A stretch of 19,913 bases of DNA from Firmicutes bacterium UBA3914. GTDB taxonomy: Bacteria; Bacillota; Limnochordia; Darwinibacteriales; Darwinibacteriaceae. The position numbers and the translations under genes were made by a program. The DNA lies in contig DGEY01000087.1 in assembly GCA_002391385.1 (NCBI GenBank), positions 1 through 19,913 on the forward strand. The letters are read 5' to 3'. The notes beneath the pieces are model-generated. The model made no database searches and was not told the origin of the DNA. It saw only the letters and a program-made list of their open reading frames with translations. Shown in pieces: positions 13,954-19,913 of the stretch. Positions within the stretch are counted from its first letter, which is position 1. Every line of letters begins with the position of its first letter.

Positions 13954-15672
13954 CTATCTGGCCCGCGCCTGGTAGCTGGTGTGCAGGAGCTCGTGGGAGG
14001 TACCGCCTAAGGGCTGGCCGAGAAACTCCCGGTACAGCTCCAGGATCTCCGGGTTCTCATGGGATTTGCGGATGGTCTGGTGCCGGTCGATCTGGGCCAG
14101 GCCCCGGGCCCGCTTGTCCTTGTTCTCCTGGCTGTTGGGCAGGGGCTGTCCCCCTCCCCCTACACAGCCGTGGGGACAGGCCATGATCTCGATCCAGTCC
14201 AGATCGGACCGGCCGGCACGCACCTCGTCCAGGAGCCGGGACGCCTCCGCCAAGCCGCTCACCACGGCGATCTTGAACGTGCGGCCGCCGATTTCCACCT
14301 CGGCCCGCTTGATGCCCACAAAGCCCAATTCCAACCGCTCCAGCGGTTCGCCGGTGAGCAGTTCCTTCACCGTGCGCAGGGCCGCTTCCGTAACGCCCCC
14401 TGTGGTGCCAAACAAGGTAGCCGCACCCGACTGGCTGCCCAGGATGGAATCGTAGGCGCCGGGAGGGAGGTTGGCAAAGTCGATGCCCACCTCTTTGATC
14501 ATGCGGGCCAGTTCCCTGGTGGTGAGCACCGCATCGGTATCCTGGAAGCCGCTGTCGCGGTGCTCCTCCCTGTCTTTCTCAAACTTCTTGGCCGTGCAGG
14601 GCATCACCGACACGGTGAAGACCTTAGCAGGGTCGATGCCGATCTTCTGGGCGTAATAGGTTTTGGCCAGGGTGGAGAACATCTGCTGCGGGGATTTGGC
14701 CGAGGATAGGTGCTCCAAAAGGTCAGGGTAGTTGTGCTCCGCGAACTTCACCCAGCCCGGGCAGCAGGATGTGATGTGGGGAAGCCGCTTGTTTCCCTGG
14801 ATCCGGGCCACGAACTCCCGCCCTTCCTCCATGATGGTGAGGTCGGCGCTGAACTCCGTGGAAAAGACCCGGTCAAAGCCGAGCAGCCGCAGGGCGGTGA
14901 CCAGCTGGCCCGTGACCACCGTCCCCGGCTCCAGGCCGAACTCCTCTCCAATGGTGGCCTGGATGGAGGGGGCGGTCTGCACCACCACGAACTTGTCCTC
15001 ATCTTCCAGGGCCTGCCACACCGCGTCGATTTCGCTCACTTCGGTGATGGCGCCCACCGGACATACGGCAGCGCACTGGCCGCAGTTGGCGCAGTTGATC
15101 TCCGCCATGGGCAGATCGAAGGCGGTGGTCACTGTGGCGGAAAAGCCGCGGCCGGCAAAGGCCAGGGCCGATACGCCCTGCACTTCTTCGCACACCCGCA
15201 CGCAGCGCCCGCAGAGGATGCACTTGTTGGGGTCCCTCCTTAAGGCTGGGCCCAGCTCGTCCAGGGGCAGGCTGCGGTTTTCCCCCCGGATCCTGGCCAC
15301 ATCTTCACTGTTTACCCCCAGCTTGTAGGAGATCTCCTGCAGTTCACAGCTGCCGCTGCGGTAGCAGCTTAAGCAGTCTTGGGGATGGTTGGCCAAAATC
15401 AGTTCCACATTGCGCCGGCGCGCCCGGCGGGCCCGGCTGCTGCGGGTGCTGATCACCATCCCCTCCGCGGCCTCCACTGCGCAGGAGGCGAGGAGTCTGC
15501 CCGTCTGCACATCTTCCACCATACAGACCCGGCAGGAACCGTGTACTGAAAGATCCGGATGGTAGCAGAGGGTGGGAATCTCGATGCCCAGGAACCGGGC
15601 CGCCTCCAGGATGGTTGTCCCCTGCTCCACCTCAACGGTCAAACCATCTATGGTTAAGCTGATCTTGCTCAT
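13954..15672 (-). CDS. hydA: [FeFe]-hydrogenase catalytic subunit, bifurcating type
   Basis: A 572-aa group A [FeFe]-hydrogenase. Domains in order: a plant-type [2Fe-2S] domain (C36, C47, C50, C64), a His-ligated [4Fe-4S] segment (H96, C100, C103, C109), and a two-cluster ferredoxin domain (C151/154/157/161 and C194/197/200/204). The H-cluster domain follows with TSCCPGW (301-307), MPCTAKKFE (357-365) and MACPHGCVGGGGQP (497-510). All three H-cluster signatures are intact. With the HydB- and HydC-like subunits upstream it should form the trimeric complex that couples NADH and reduced ferredoxin oxidation to H2 formation, or the reverse. Start: ATG with AAGGAG seven bases upstream. Maturases HydE, HydF and HydG are not in the window. 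Bifurcation is inferred from gene context. Confidence 0.97.
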   Translation of the reverse strand: MSKISLTIDGLTVEVEQGTTILEAARFLGIEIPTLCYHPDLSVHGSCRVCMVEDVQTGRLLASCAVEAAEGMVISTRSSRARRARRRNVELILANHPQDCLSCYRSGSCELQEISYKLGVNSEDVARIRGENRSLPLDELGPALRRDPNKCILCGRCVRVCEEVQGVSALAFAGRGFSATVTTAFDLPMAEINCANCGQCAAVCPVGAITEVSEIDAVWQALEDEDKFVVVQTAPSIQATIGEEFGLEPGTVVTGQLVTALRLLGFDRVFSTEFSADLTIMEEGREFVARIQGNKRLPHITSCCPGWVKFAEHNYPDLLEHLSSAKSPQQMFSTLAKTYYAQKIGIDPAKVFTVSVMPCTAKKFEKDREEHRDSGFQDTDAVLTTRELARMIKEVGIDFANLPPGAYDSILGSQSGAATLFGTTGGVTEAALRTVKELLTGEPLERLELGFVGIKRAEVEIGGRTFKIAVVSGLAEASRLLDEVRAGRSDLDWIEIMACPHGCVGGGGQPLPNSQENKDKRARGLAQIDRHQTIRKSHENPEILELYREFLGQPLGGTSHELLHTSYQARAR

Positions 15673-15693
15673 GACACTACTCCTTTCTCCAGC

Positions 15694-17568
15694 CTAAGCG
15701 CCCTGGGCAATGGCCCGCACCGGACACTTCTCGGCACAGGCTCCGCAGGAAATGCACAGCTCCGCATCGATTCTGTGGGGCTTGCGCCGTTCGCCGCTCA
15801 CCGCGCCCACAGGACAGAGCCTGGCGCACAGACCGCAGCCGATACACGCTGCCAGGTCCACTTCGAAGGGGGCGCGCATGCCGGCGCAGACGTTGGCCGG
15901 GCAGCGCTTGTCCCGGATATGCGCTTCGTACTCTTCACGGAAATACTGGAGGGTGCTGAGCACCGGGTTGGGGGCTGAGGCGCCCAGCTGGCAGAGGGAG
16001 GTGTCCTGAATGTGCTCCCCGAGCTCCTGCAGGAGCTCCAGATCGCCTTCCCGCCCCTGCTTGGAGCAGATGCGGTCCAAAATCTCCAGCATGCGCTTGG
16101 TACCTTCCCGGCAGGGAGTGCACTTGCCGCAGGATTCGCTTTGGGTGAAGCGCAGGAAAAAGCGGGCCACGTCCACCATGCAGGTGGCCTGATCCATGAC
16201 CACCATGCCGCCGGAACCCATCATGGCCCCCACTTCCTGGAGGGATGCGTAGTCGATGGGCAGATCCAGCAGGTGCGCGGGGATGCAGCCCCCGGAGGGT
16301 CCGCCGATCTGCACCGCCTTCAGCTCGGCGCCGCTTGGCAGACCTCCGCCGATCTCGTAGATCACTTCCCTGAGGGAACTGCCCATGGGCACCTCCACCA
16401 GACCTGTGTTGGCGATTTTCCCCGTGAGGGCAAACACCTTGGTGCCTGTGCTCCCCTCGGTACCGATCCTGTTGAACTCCCCGGCGCCCCGGCGGATGAT
16501 CTCCGCGACGTTGGCCAGGGTCTCAACGTTGTTGATGTTGGTGGGCTTTCCCCACAGGCCGGAAACAGACGGGAAGGGCGGTTTGGGCCTGGGCATGCCC
16601 CGCCGTCCCTCAATGGAGGCCATGAGGGCAGTTTCTTCTCCGCAGACAAAGGCTCCGGCTCCCTTTTTGATCTGCAGATCGAAGTTGAAGCCGCTGCCGA
16701 AGATGCTGCTGCCCAAAAAGCCCCGTTCCCTGGCCTGCCGGAGGGCGATCTCCAAACGCTTGATGGCCAGGGGATACTCCGCCCGGACGTAGATGTAGCC
16801 TTCGCTAGCTCCAATGGCATAGCCGCCGATAATCATACCCTCGATGACTCGGTGGGGGTCACCTTCCAGGATACTGCGGTCCATGAACGCTCCGGGATCG
16901 CCCTCATCCGCGTTGCAGATGACGTACTTCTTGTCGCTGGGCGTGCCGCGGGTGAGCTCCCACTTCAAGCCCGTGGGAAAACCGGCACCCCCCCGGCCCC
17001 GCAGACCCGCCTCTTTGACTTCGGCAATGACCTCTTCCGGGGTCATCTCGGTCAGGACCTTGGCGCAGGCCGCGTAGCCTCCTGCGGCGATGTAATCATC
17101 TATGCTCTCAGGATCGATGTGGCCGCAGTTGGCCAGGGCGATCCTGTGCTGCTTCTTGAAAAAGTCCAGTTGATCATAGCTGGGGATGCCTTCCAGGTGA
17201 AACCCTCCGTCGGCGAAGTAAGCAACGGCCAAATCGGCCACGATCTTCCCGTTCAGCACGTGGCTGGCGATGATGCGGGGCACGTCTTTGACCGCGACAT
17301 TGCCATAGGTAACCCGGGGGCCACCAGGCAGCTGCACATCCAGGAGGGGTTCCTTTTGACACATGCCGATACAGCCGGTCTGTCCCACAACCACATCCAG
17401 CCTGCGGTTTTCCACTTCCTGGATAATCGCTTGAAAAACCTCCCGGGCCCCCGCGGCAATCCCGCAGGTACCCATGCCCACTATGATCCTGGGTTTGCTC
17501 CGGCCGTTTTGCGAGAACTGCTGTCTCAGCCGGTTCCCCAGCTCCCTCAGCTCCGCCACTGCACTCAT
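15694..17568 (-). CDS. hydB: NADH-binding flavoprotein subunit of bifurcating hydrogenase
   Basis: A 624-aa NuoF/HydB-type subunit. It has an N-terminal thioredoxin-like [2Fe-2S] domain (C35, C66, C70; the usual first cysteine is absent, position 30 being Val). The FMN loop is GRGGAGFPTGLKW (191-203) and the NADH region is GAGAFVCGEETALMASIEG (303-321). An SLBB domain and the [4Fe-4S] site ESCGKCTPC (C480, C483, C486, with C526) follow. Two C-terminal ferredoxin-type clusters are at C575/578/581/585 and C605/608/611/615. This is the architecture of HydB in electron-bifurcating hydrogenases: NADH oxidation at FMN and electron transfer to HydA. Its ATG overlaps the hydC stop (ATGA), giving translational coupling. 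Confidence 0.96.
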   Translation of the reverse strand: MSAVAELRELGNRLRQQFSQNGRSKPRIIVGMGTCGIAAGAREVFQAIIQEVENRRLDVVVGQTGCIGMCQKEPLLDVQLPGGPRVTYGNVAVKDVPRIIASHVLNGKIVADLAVAYFADGGFHLEGIPSYDQLDFFKKQHRIALANCGHIDPESIDDYIAAGGYAACAKVLTEMTPEEVIAEVKEAGLRGRGGAGFPTGLKWELTRGTPSDKKYVICNADEGDPGAFMDRSILEGDPHRVIEGMIIGGYAIGASEGYIYVRAEYPLAIKRLEIALRQARERGFLGSSIFGSGFNFDLQIKKGAGAFVCGEETALMASIEGRRGMPRPKPPFPSVSGLWGKPTNINNVETLANVAEIIRRGAGEFNRIGTEGSTGTKVFALTGKIANTGLVEVPMGSSLREVIYEIGGGLPSGAELKAVQIGGPSGGCIPAHLLDLPIDYASLQEVGAMMGSGGMVVMDQATCMVDVARFFLRFTQSESCGKCTPCREGTKRMLEILDRICSKQGREGDLELLQELGEHIQDTSLCQLGASAPNPVLSTLQYFREEYEAHIRDKRCPANVCAGMRAPFEVDLAACIGCGLCARLCPVGAVSGERRKPHRIDAELCISCGACAEKCPVRAIAQGA

Positions 17569-18086
17569 ACCGCGGCCACCTCCCTGGGAGCTGTCTTTCT
17601 GTAGCTGTCCAGAATCGCCTTGATGCTGTCGGGATTCACCCGGCCGTGGGTATCTTCATTGACCATGATCACAGGCGCCAGCCCGCAGGCCCCCAGGCAG
17701 GCCACGGTCTCCAGGGTGAACTCCAGATCCGGCGTGGTTTCCCCGGCCTTGATCCTCAGGGCTTCCTCCAGGGCCGCCAGCACCTCGCCGCCGCCCCGCA
17801 CATGGCAGGCAGTTCCTGTGCAGACCTTGATCACATTGCGGCCCCGTGGCTTTAAGTGAAACTGGGTGTAGAAGGTGACCACACCGTACACCTTGCTGAA
17901 AGAGACCTGCACATGCCGGGCGATCGCCTGCAGTACCTCAAACGGCAGGTAACCGTATACGTCCTGGGCGTCCTGCAGAATGGGTATGAGCCAGCGCTCC
18001 TCCCTGGCGTAGCCTGCTAAGATTTGCTCCAGCGGTGCAAGATCGATCTGCATCTCCCGGTTCCCGTCAGTGCATATGCATCCCAT
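17565..18086 (-). CDS. hydC: NuoE-like [2Fe-2S] subunit of bifurcating hydrogenase
   Basis: A 173-aa NuoE/HydC-type thioredoxin-fold subunit. Four cysteines bind one [2Fe-2S] cluster: CTGTAC (C89, C94) and CLGAC (C130, C134). The helical N-terminal segment includes the family motif LQDAQDVYGYLP and VYGVVTFYTQF. I chose ATG 18086, preceded by GGGG with eight-base spacing; the next in-frame ATG upstream (18128) has no ribosome binding site. The chosen N-terminus carries two extra cysteines (MGCICTDG), whose role is unknown. It is the first gene of the hydCBA operon and lies about 300 nt after the predicted transcript start. Confidence 0.95.
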   Translation of the reverse strand: MGCICTDGNREMQIDLAPLEQILAGYAREERWLIPILQDAQDVYGYLPFEVLQAIARHVQVSFSKVYGVVTFYTQFHLKPRGRNVIKVCTGTACHVRGGGEVLAALEEALRIKAGETTPDLEFTLETVACLGACGLAPVIMVNEDTHGRVNPDSIKAILDSYRKTAPREVAAV

Positions 18087-18186
18087 GCTTCCAACCCCTT
18101 TTGCGCGTTTTCTCCTGAACAGGTGCATTCATCAAATCTTTTTTACCAAGCATTACGCAAACTGTGCTGACAATCCTGCCCCTTCT

Positions 18187-18312
18187 TCAGCTCCACCAGT
18201 TACCATTTGAGTTACCTTTTCGTCCTGACTTGTCTGTCCAGAAAACTGCGGCGGGCATGCATCCTCCAGACAACCCTCCTTTGCTGATATCGTAACGTTT
18301 CCTGAACATCAT
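18187..18312 (-). CDS. Possible small ORF in the hyd leader, unknown
   Basis: A 41-codon frame within the predicted hyd leader, starting about 72 nt after the transcript start. The product would begin MMFRKRYDISKGGLSGG and end NSNGNWWS, with one cysteine (C18). GGAAAG lies directly ahead of two tandem ATG codons. I do not recognise it. The Gly-, Ser- and Asn-rich C-terminal half and Trp-Trp end recall neither a signal peptide nor a known leader peptide. It could be a regulatory leader peptide, a small protein, or chance. Confidence 0.22.
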   Translation of the reverse strand: MMFRKRYDISKGGLSGGCMPAAVFWTDKSGRKGNSNGNWWS

Positions 18313-18364
18313 CTTTCCAATTACGGCAGATGGGCGAGGTATAGCCGCTCTCCCCCAGTGGACT

Positions 18365-18382
18365 TCGTTAATTTTTTCACGA
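18365..18382. promoter_or_regulatory. Rex-like operator at the hyd transcript start
   Basis: The 18-bp repeat TCGTTAATTTTTTCACGA (plus strand) is symmetric except at one position of each half and in the centre. It matches the Rex form TTGTnAA-N4-TTnACAA except for a symmetric T-to-C/A-to-G change at position 2. It begins just downstream of the -10 box, at the predicted start of transcription, where a bound repressor would block the promoter. Rex senses the NADH/NAD+ ratio and controls hydrogenase operons in several Clostridia, so the placement is biologically sensible. Confidence 0.45.
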
Positions 18383-18390
18383 TCATGTTC

Positions 18391-18419
18391 ATTATACTGG
18401 GCCGCTGCCAGGGTGTCAA
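18391..18419 (-). promoter_or_regulatory. Perfect-consensus promoter of the hydCBA operon
   Basis: On the minus strand TTGACA (18414-18419) and TATAAT (18391-18396) are separated by 17 bp, both boxes perfect. Transcription should start near 18384 and run about 300 nt before hydC. A promoter this strong normally needs repression, in keeping with the operator-like repeat at its start. Confidence 0.8.
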
Positions 18420-18483
18420 CGGCCCGAAGGTCAAATCTTTGGGGGAGATCTGTGAAGCTTCTATTAGGAAACGCCCAGCTTCC

Positions 18484-18512
18484 TTGCTTTTGCCCGCGCA
18501 GTGGGGTATAAT
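18484..18512 (+). promoter_or_regulatory. Promoter of the riboswitch-controlled gene
   Basis: TTGCTT (18484-18489), a 17-bp spacer, then a perfect TATAAT (18507-18512). The predicted start, near 18519, is about 14 nt before the first aptamer stem. Confidence 0.75.
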
Positions 18513-18532
18513 ATAAACGCAATTAGATGAAA

Positions 18533-18643
18533 GCTCCGAACAGTATCAGCGGGGGAACCATCTCTTTTGGGGTGAATCCTGCTTGCGGCAGGGCAGGAGG
18601 GGCAGCTTGGTAGCCCTAACCCGTCAGCTAACCCCGTAGGAGC
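18533..18643 (+). promoter_or_regulatory. Cyclic di-AMP (ydaO/yuaA) riboswitch aptamer
   Basis: The closing stem P1 is GCTCC (18533-18537) with GGAGC (18639-18643). Inside are the hallmark conserved blocks of the ydaO class, in order: GCGGGGGAACC, GGGGTGAATCC, AGGGCAG and the 3' block AACCCGTCAGCTAACCCCGT. The class binds two c-di-AMP molecules and usually turns genes off when ligand is high. A promoter lies just upstream and an intrinsic terminator just downstream, as expected for transcriptional control. The AGGAG of P1 could alternatively pair with CTCCT in the terminator stem (inference), giving a simple switch. Confidence 0.93.
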
Positions 18644-18651
18644 CGACCAAG

Positions 18652-18686
18652 CGTATGTTTTCTCCTGGAGAAGCATGCGTTTTTTT
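18652..18686 (+). terminator. Riboswitch expression-platform terminator
   Basis: Stem CGTATG / CATGCG, a small internal loop, then TTCTC / GAGAA with a three-base loop, followed directly by seven T residues. It lies between the aptamer and the ribosome binding site of the next gene, so readthrough decides expression. Confidence 0.85.
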
Positions 18687-18719
18687 GTTCGCAGAACACA
18701 AGCGGAAGGAGATGGTTGC

Positions 18720-18923
18720 ATGAGAATCTGCCATGATTGCCTCACAGTGAATCGTTCACACTTAAGCTACTGCCAGAAGTGCTCAGGTGAGCTGGGCTTA
18801 AGCGAGGCCCCCTATCTTTCCATCAAAATCAGCAAAAAAAGACCCCGGCGGGTCCCAGTCAAGCTGTGGAAGTGGCTGGACATGAACCGCCGGGTAGCGC
18901 AGCACAGAGCTCAGATGTCCTGA
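18720..18923 (+). CDS. Small zinc-ribbon protein under c-di-AMP control
   Basis: A 67-aa basic protein that I do not recognise. It has two Cys pairs at the N-terminus, CHDC (residues 4-7) and CQKC (18-21), spaced as in a zinc ribbon. A strongly basic stretch follows (KISKKRPRRVPVKLWKW, about 35-51), with two Trp and a polar tail. There is no signal peptide or membrane helix. GGAAGGAG lies eight bases ahead of the ATG; an earlier in-frame ATG overlaps the terminator stem and is rejected. It is the only gene between the riboswitch and a terminator, so it is the riboswitch target. A nucleic-acid- or ribosome-binding role is possible but unproven. Confidence 0.8.
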   Translation: MRICHDCLTVNRSHLSYCQKCSGELGLSEAPYLSIKISKKRPRRVPVKLWKWLDMNRRVAQHRAQMS

Positions 18924-18928
18924 GCTCT
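18906..18928 (+). terminator. Terminator overlapping the end of the zinc-ribbon gene
   Basis: A perfect 9-bp stem (AGAGCTCAG / CTGAGCTCT) with a five-base loop, followed by TGCTCTTTT. The stop codon lies in the 3' arm. The tail is only moderately T-rich. It also separates this gene from the convergent PAS/MCP gene. Confidence 0.6.
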
Positions 18929-18963
18929 TGCTCTTTTCAGCTGTATATTCCGGCAGAAGCGGA

Positions 18964-19761
18964 TCAGGGCCGCACCTGGGTCCGGGTGCGCCACACTTCT
19001 AAAATGGTGCCCACCAAAGTCTCCACTTCTGCAATGGCCTCCTTAACCTGGGTGGCCGCCTCGCTGGAACGATCCGAAAGCTGGCCCACTTCTTCCGCCA
19101 CCACTTCAAAGCCCCGGCCCAAATCACCCAACCGAGCCGCTTCAATGGTGGCGTTGATGGAGAGCATCTTCGTCTGCCGGGCGATATAGGTGATGGAGTT
19201 GACCAGCTGGCCGATCTTCTCTGGAATCTGCTCCAGATCGGCGATCATCTCCTCCACCATCTCTTCCTGCTCTTTGATGCGGGCGGCGGCCTCGGCGTTC
19301 TCCTTCTCCAGCTGTTTTTCCAGGCTGATGTCCTGGCCGAAGCCGACTAAGCCCAAGATCTTCCCATCCTCGGCGATGATGGGCAGCTTGGACGTGCGCA
19401 GCCAGCGCTCGCGGCCGTTTTGTTCAGCCATCAGCTCCTCCCGGTCGATGATGGCCTTGCCCTGCTTCAGGACAATGGAATCGTCCCGGAAAAACTGCTC
19501 AGCAATGTGGCGCGGGTAGAAGTCGAAATCGGTCTTGCCCAGAACCTGTGACTCATCGGTGAGGCCCTGGTTTTCCAGGTCCACCCGGTTGGCCAGGATC
19601 TTCCGTCCTTCGGTGTCCTTGGCGTAGATGGCAGTGGGTAGATTATCGATGATGGTGCGCAGCAGCTTCCGCTCCCAGGCCAGCTTCTCTTCGAGCTCCC
19701 GGATTCTCTCCTGAGCGCTCTGCAAGTCCAGATCCTCCAACTGATAAGACTGGTTGCTCAT
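18964..19761 (-). CDS. Soluble PAS sensor with minimal methyl-accepting signalling tip
   Basis: A 265-aa cytoplasmic protein. A coiled N-terminus (about 8-35) leads into a PAS domain (about 35-150, with DNLPTAIYAKD, DFDFYP and GLVGFGQDI). A coiled coil and a short chemoreceptor hairpin tip follow (QTKMLSINATIEAARLGDLG and GFEVVAEEVGQLSDRSSEAA, about 195-240). There are no membrane helices. The signalling region is only about 75 aa, far shorter than a complete receptor. Contact-region positions differ from the usual QTNLLALNAAIEAARAGE and EVRxLA pattern (Lys for Asn, Asp for Glu, Gly for Arg). It may act as a self-contained sensor instead of a standard chemotaxis receptor. AGGGG with eight-base spacing favours ATG 19761 over 19767. 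The upstream 130 bp show no clear promoter. Confidence 0.85.
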   Translation of the reverse strand: MSNQSYQLEDLDLQSAQERIRELEEKLAWERKLLRTIIDNLPTAIYAKDTEGRKILANRVDLENQGLTDESQVLGKTDFDFYPRHIAEQFFRDDSIVLKQGKAIIDREELMAEQNGRERWLRTSKLPIIAEDGKILGLVGFGQDISLEKQLEKENAEAAARIKEQEEMVEEMIADLEQIPEKIGQLVNSITYIARQTKMLSINATIEAARLGDLGRGFEVVAEEVGQLSDRSSEAATQVKEAIAEVETLVGTILEVWRTRTQVRP

Positions 19762-19889
19762 GGCCATTACCCCTTGTCCTCGTTTTGCGCTGTTTTTGTT
19801 TTATGGATATCTTCGGTTCCGGCCTGTTAATTTCCTCTTAACTTATGTGATTTTTCCCGCGAAACAAACTGCGGCGGACCTTTTGACCC

Positions 19890-19906
19890 CTGTCTCTTAT
19901 ACACAT
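19890..19906 (+). other. Tn5/Nextera mosaic-end adapter sequence at contig edge
   Basis: CTGTCTCTTATACACAT is identical to the first 17 bases of the 19-base Tn5 mosaic end used in transposase-based sequencing libraries. It sits 7 bases from the end of the window and is flanked on both sides by TGACCC. This is almost certainly adapter read-through or a chimeric read end, not genomic DNA. Confidence 0.93.
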
Positions 19907-19913
19907 ATGACCC

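Larger units (their letters stand above)
18087..18719. other. Divergent regulatory region between hydC and the zinc-ribbon gene
   Basis: This 633-bp stretch holds two back-to-back promoters, with -35 boxes about 64 bp apart. On the minus side is the hyd promoter with a Rex-like repeat and a leader of about 300 nt. On the plus side is a promoter, c-di-AMP riboswitch and terminator. The hyd leader contains a possible 41-codon ORF and a direct repeat of AGTTACC (18198-18204 and 18210-18216, plus strand). No known riboswitch was recognised in the hyd leader. Confidence 0.7.

Noticed and set aside
16012..17604. A 530-codon open frame on the plus strand opposite hydB
   Set aside because: It is the antisense shadow of a GC-rich gene with intact flavoprotein and Fe-S motifs on the minus strand. 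Its product has no recognisable domain and it has no good ribosome binding site.
18201..18384. A molybdenum cofactor, glycine, c-di-GMP or tetrahydrofolate riboswitch in the hyd leader
   Set aside because: None of the conserved core blocks of these classes could be found; only isolated GGAGAG- or GGGGGAG-like strings occur.
18313..18522. An upstream extension of the small leader ORF to 111 codons
   Set aside because: It runs through both divergent promoters, including the perfect hyd -35/-10 boxes, so it cannot be translated from that transcript.
19768..19889. A possible sigma-28 type promoter for the PAS/MCP gene (GCCG core near 19826)
   Set aside because: Only the GCCG core fits; the -35-like TTAA is at the wrong distance and the rest of the -10 box does not match.
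19890..19906. A genuine Tn5 insertion at the contig end
   Set aside because: Only the first 17 bases of the mosaic end are present, no IS50 sequence follows, and it lies at the very edge of the window; adapter contamination is far simpler.

Overview
The window is a GC-rich chromosomal segment of an anaerobic bacterium. A c-di-AMP (ydaO/yuaA) riboswitch, strong AGGAGG-type ribosome binding sites, a trimeric bifurcating-type [FeFe]-hydrogenase and a bacteriohemerythrin point to a Firmicutes/Clostridia-like lineage. Two features are atypical for such a host: a System I (Ccm) cytochrome c maturation operon, and a periplasmic-type solute-binding protein without a lipobox. These could fit a diderm Firmicute, but the taxonomy is inference. 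Almost everything is on the minus strand, so gene order below follows transcription, from high to low coordinates.

Region 1 (about 19.9 to 18.9 kb): the contig edge carries 17 bases of the Tn5/Nextera mosaic end, a sequencing artefact. Next is a soluble PAS plus minimal methyl-accepting protein (minus). Facing it is a plus-strand unit: consensus promoter, c-di-AMP riboswitch, intrinsic terminator, 67-aa zinc-ribbon protein and terminator.

Region 2 (18.4 to 10.7 kb, minus): a perfect TTGACA-N17-TATAAT promoter, with a Rex-like inverted repeat at its predicted start, precedes a leader of about 300 nt and then hydC-hydB-hydA. The operon runs on without a break into a NitT/TauT-type ABC transporter (binding protein, permease, ATPase), then a Dps-like ferritin.

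Region 3 (10.5 to 7.05 kb, minus): a LacI-family regulator and a cytoplasmic GH3 glycosidase, a sugar-utilisation pair.

Region 4 (6.9 to 0.05 kb, minus): tatA-tatC, a Tat-exported split-Soret dihaem cytochrome c, then ccmE-F-A-B-C-D and a bacteriohemerythrin. CcmE has Cys in place of the usual haem-binding His, and no ccmG, ccmH or ccmI is present. This matches the reduced 'Ccm*' maturation system. The block looks like a self-contained export and haem-attachment module built round one Tat-dependent cytochrome. Its promoter has an 18-bp inverted repeat of the Rex or Crp/Fnr type, so redox control shared with the hydrogenase operon is a testable idea.

No tRNA, rRNA, CRISPR array, insertion sequence or prophage gene was seen.
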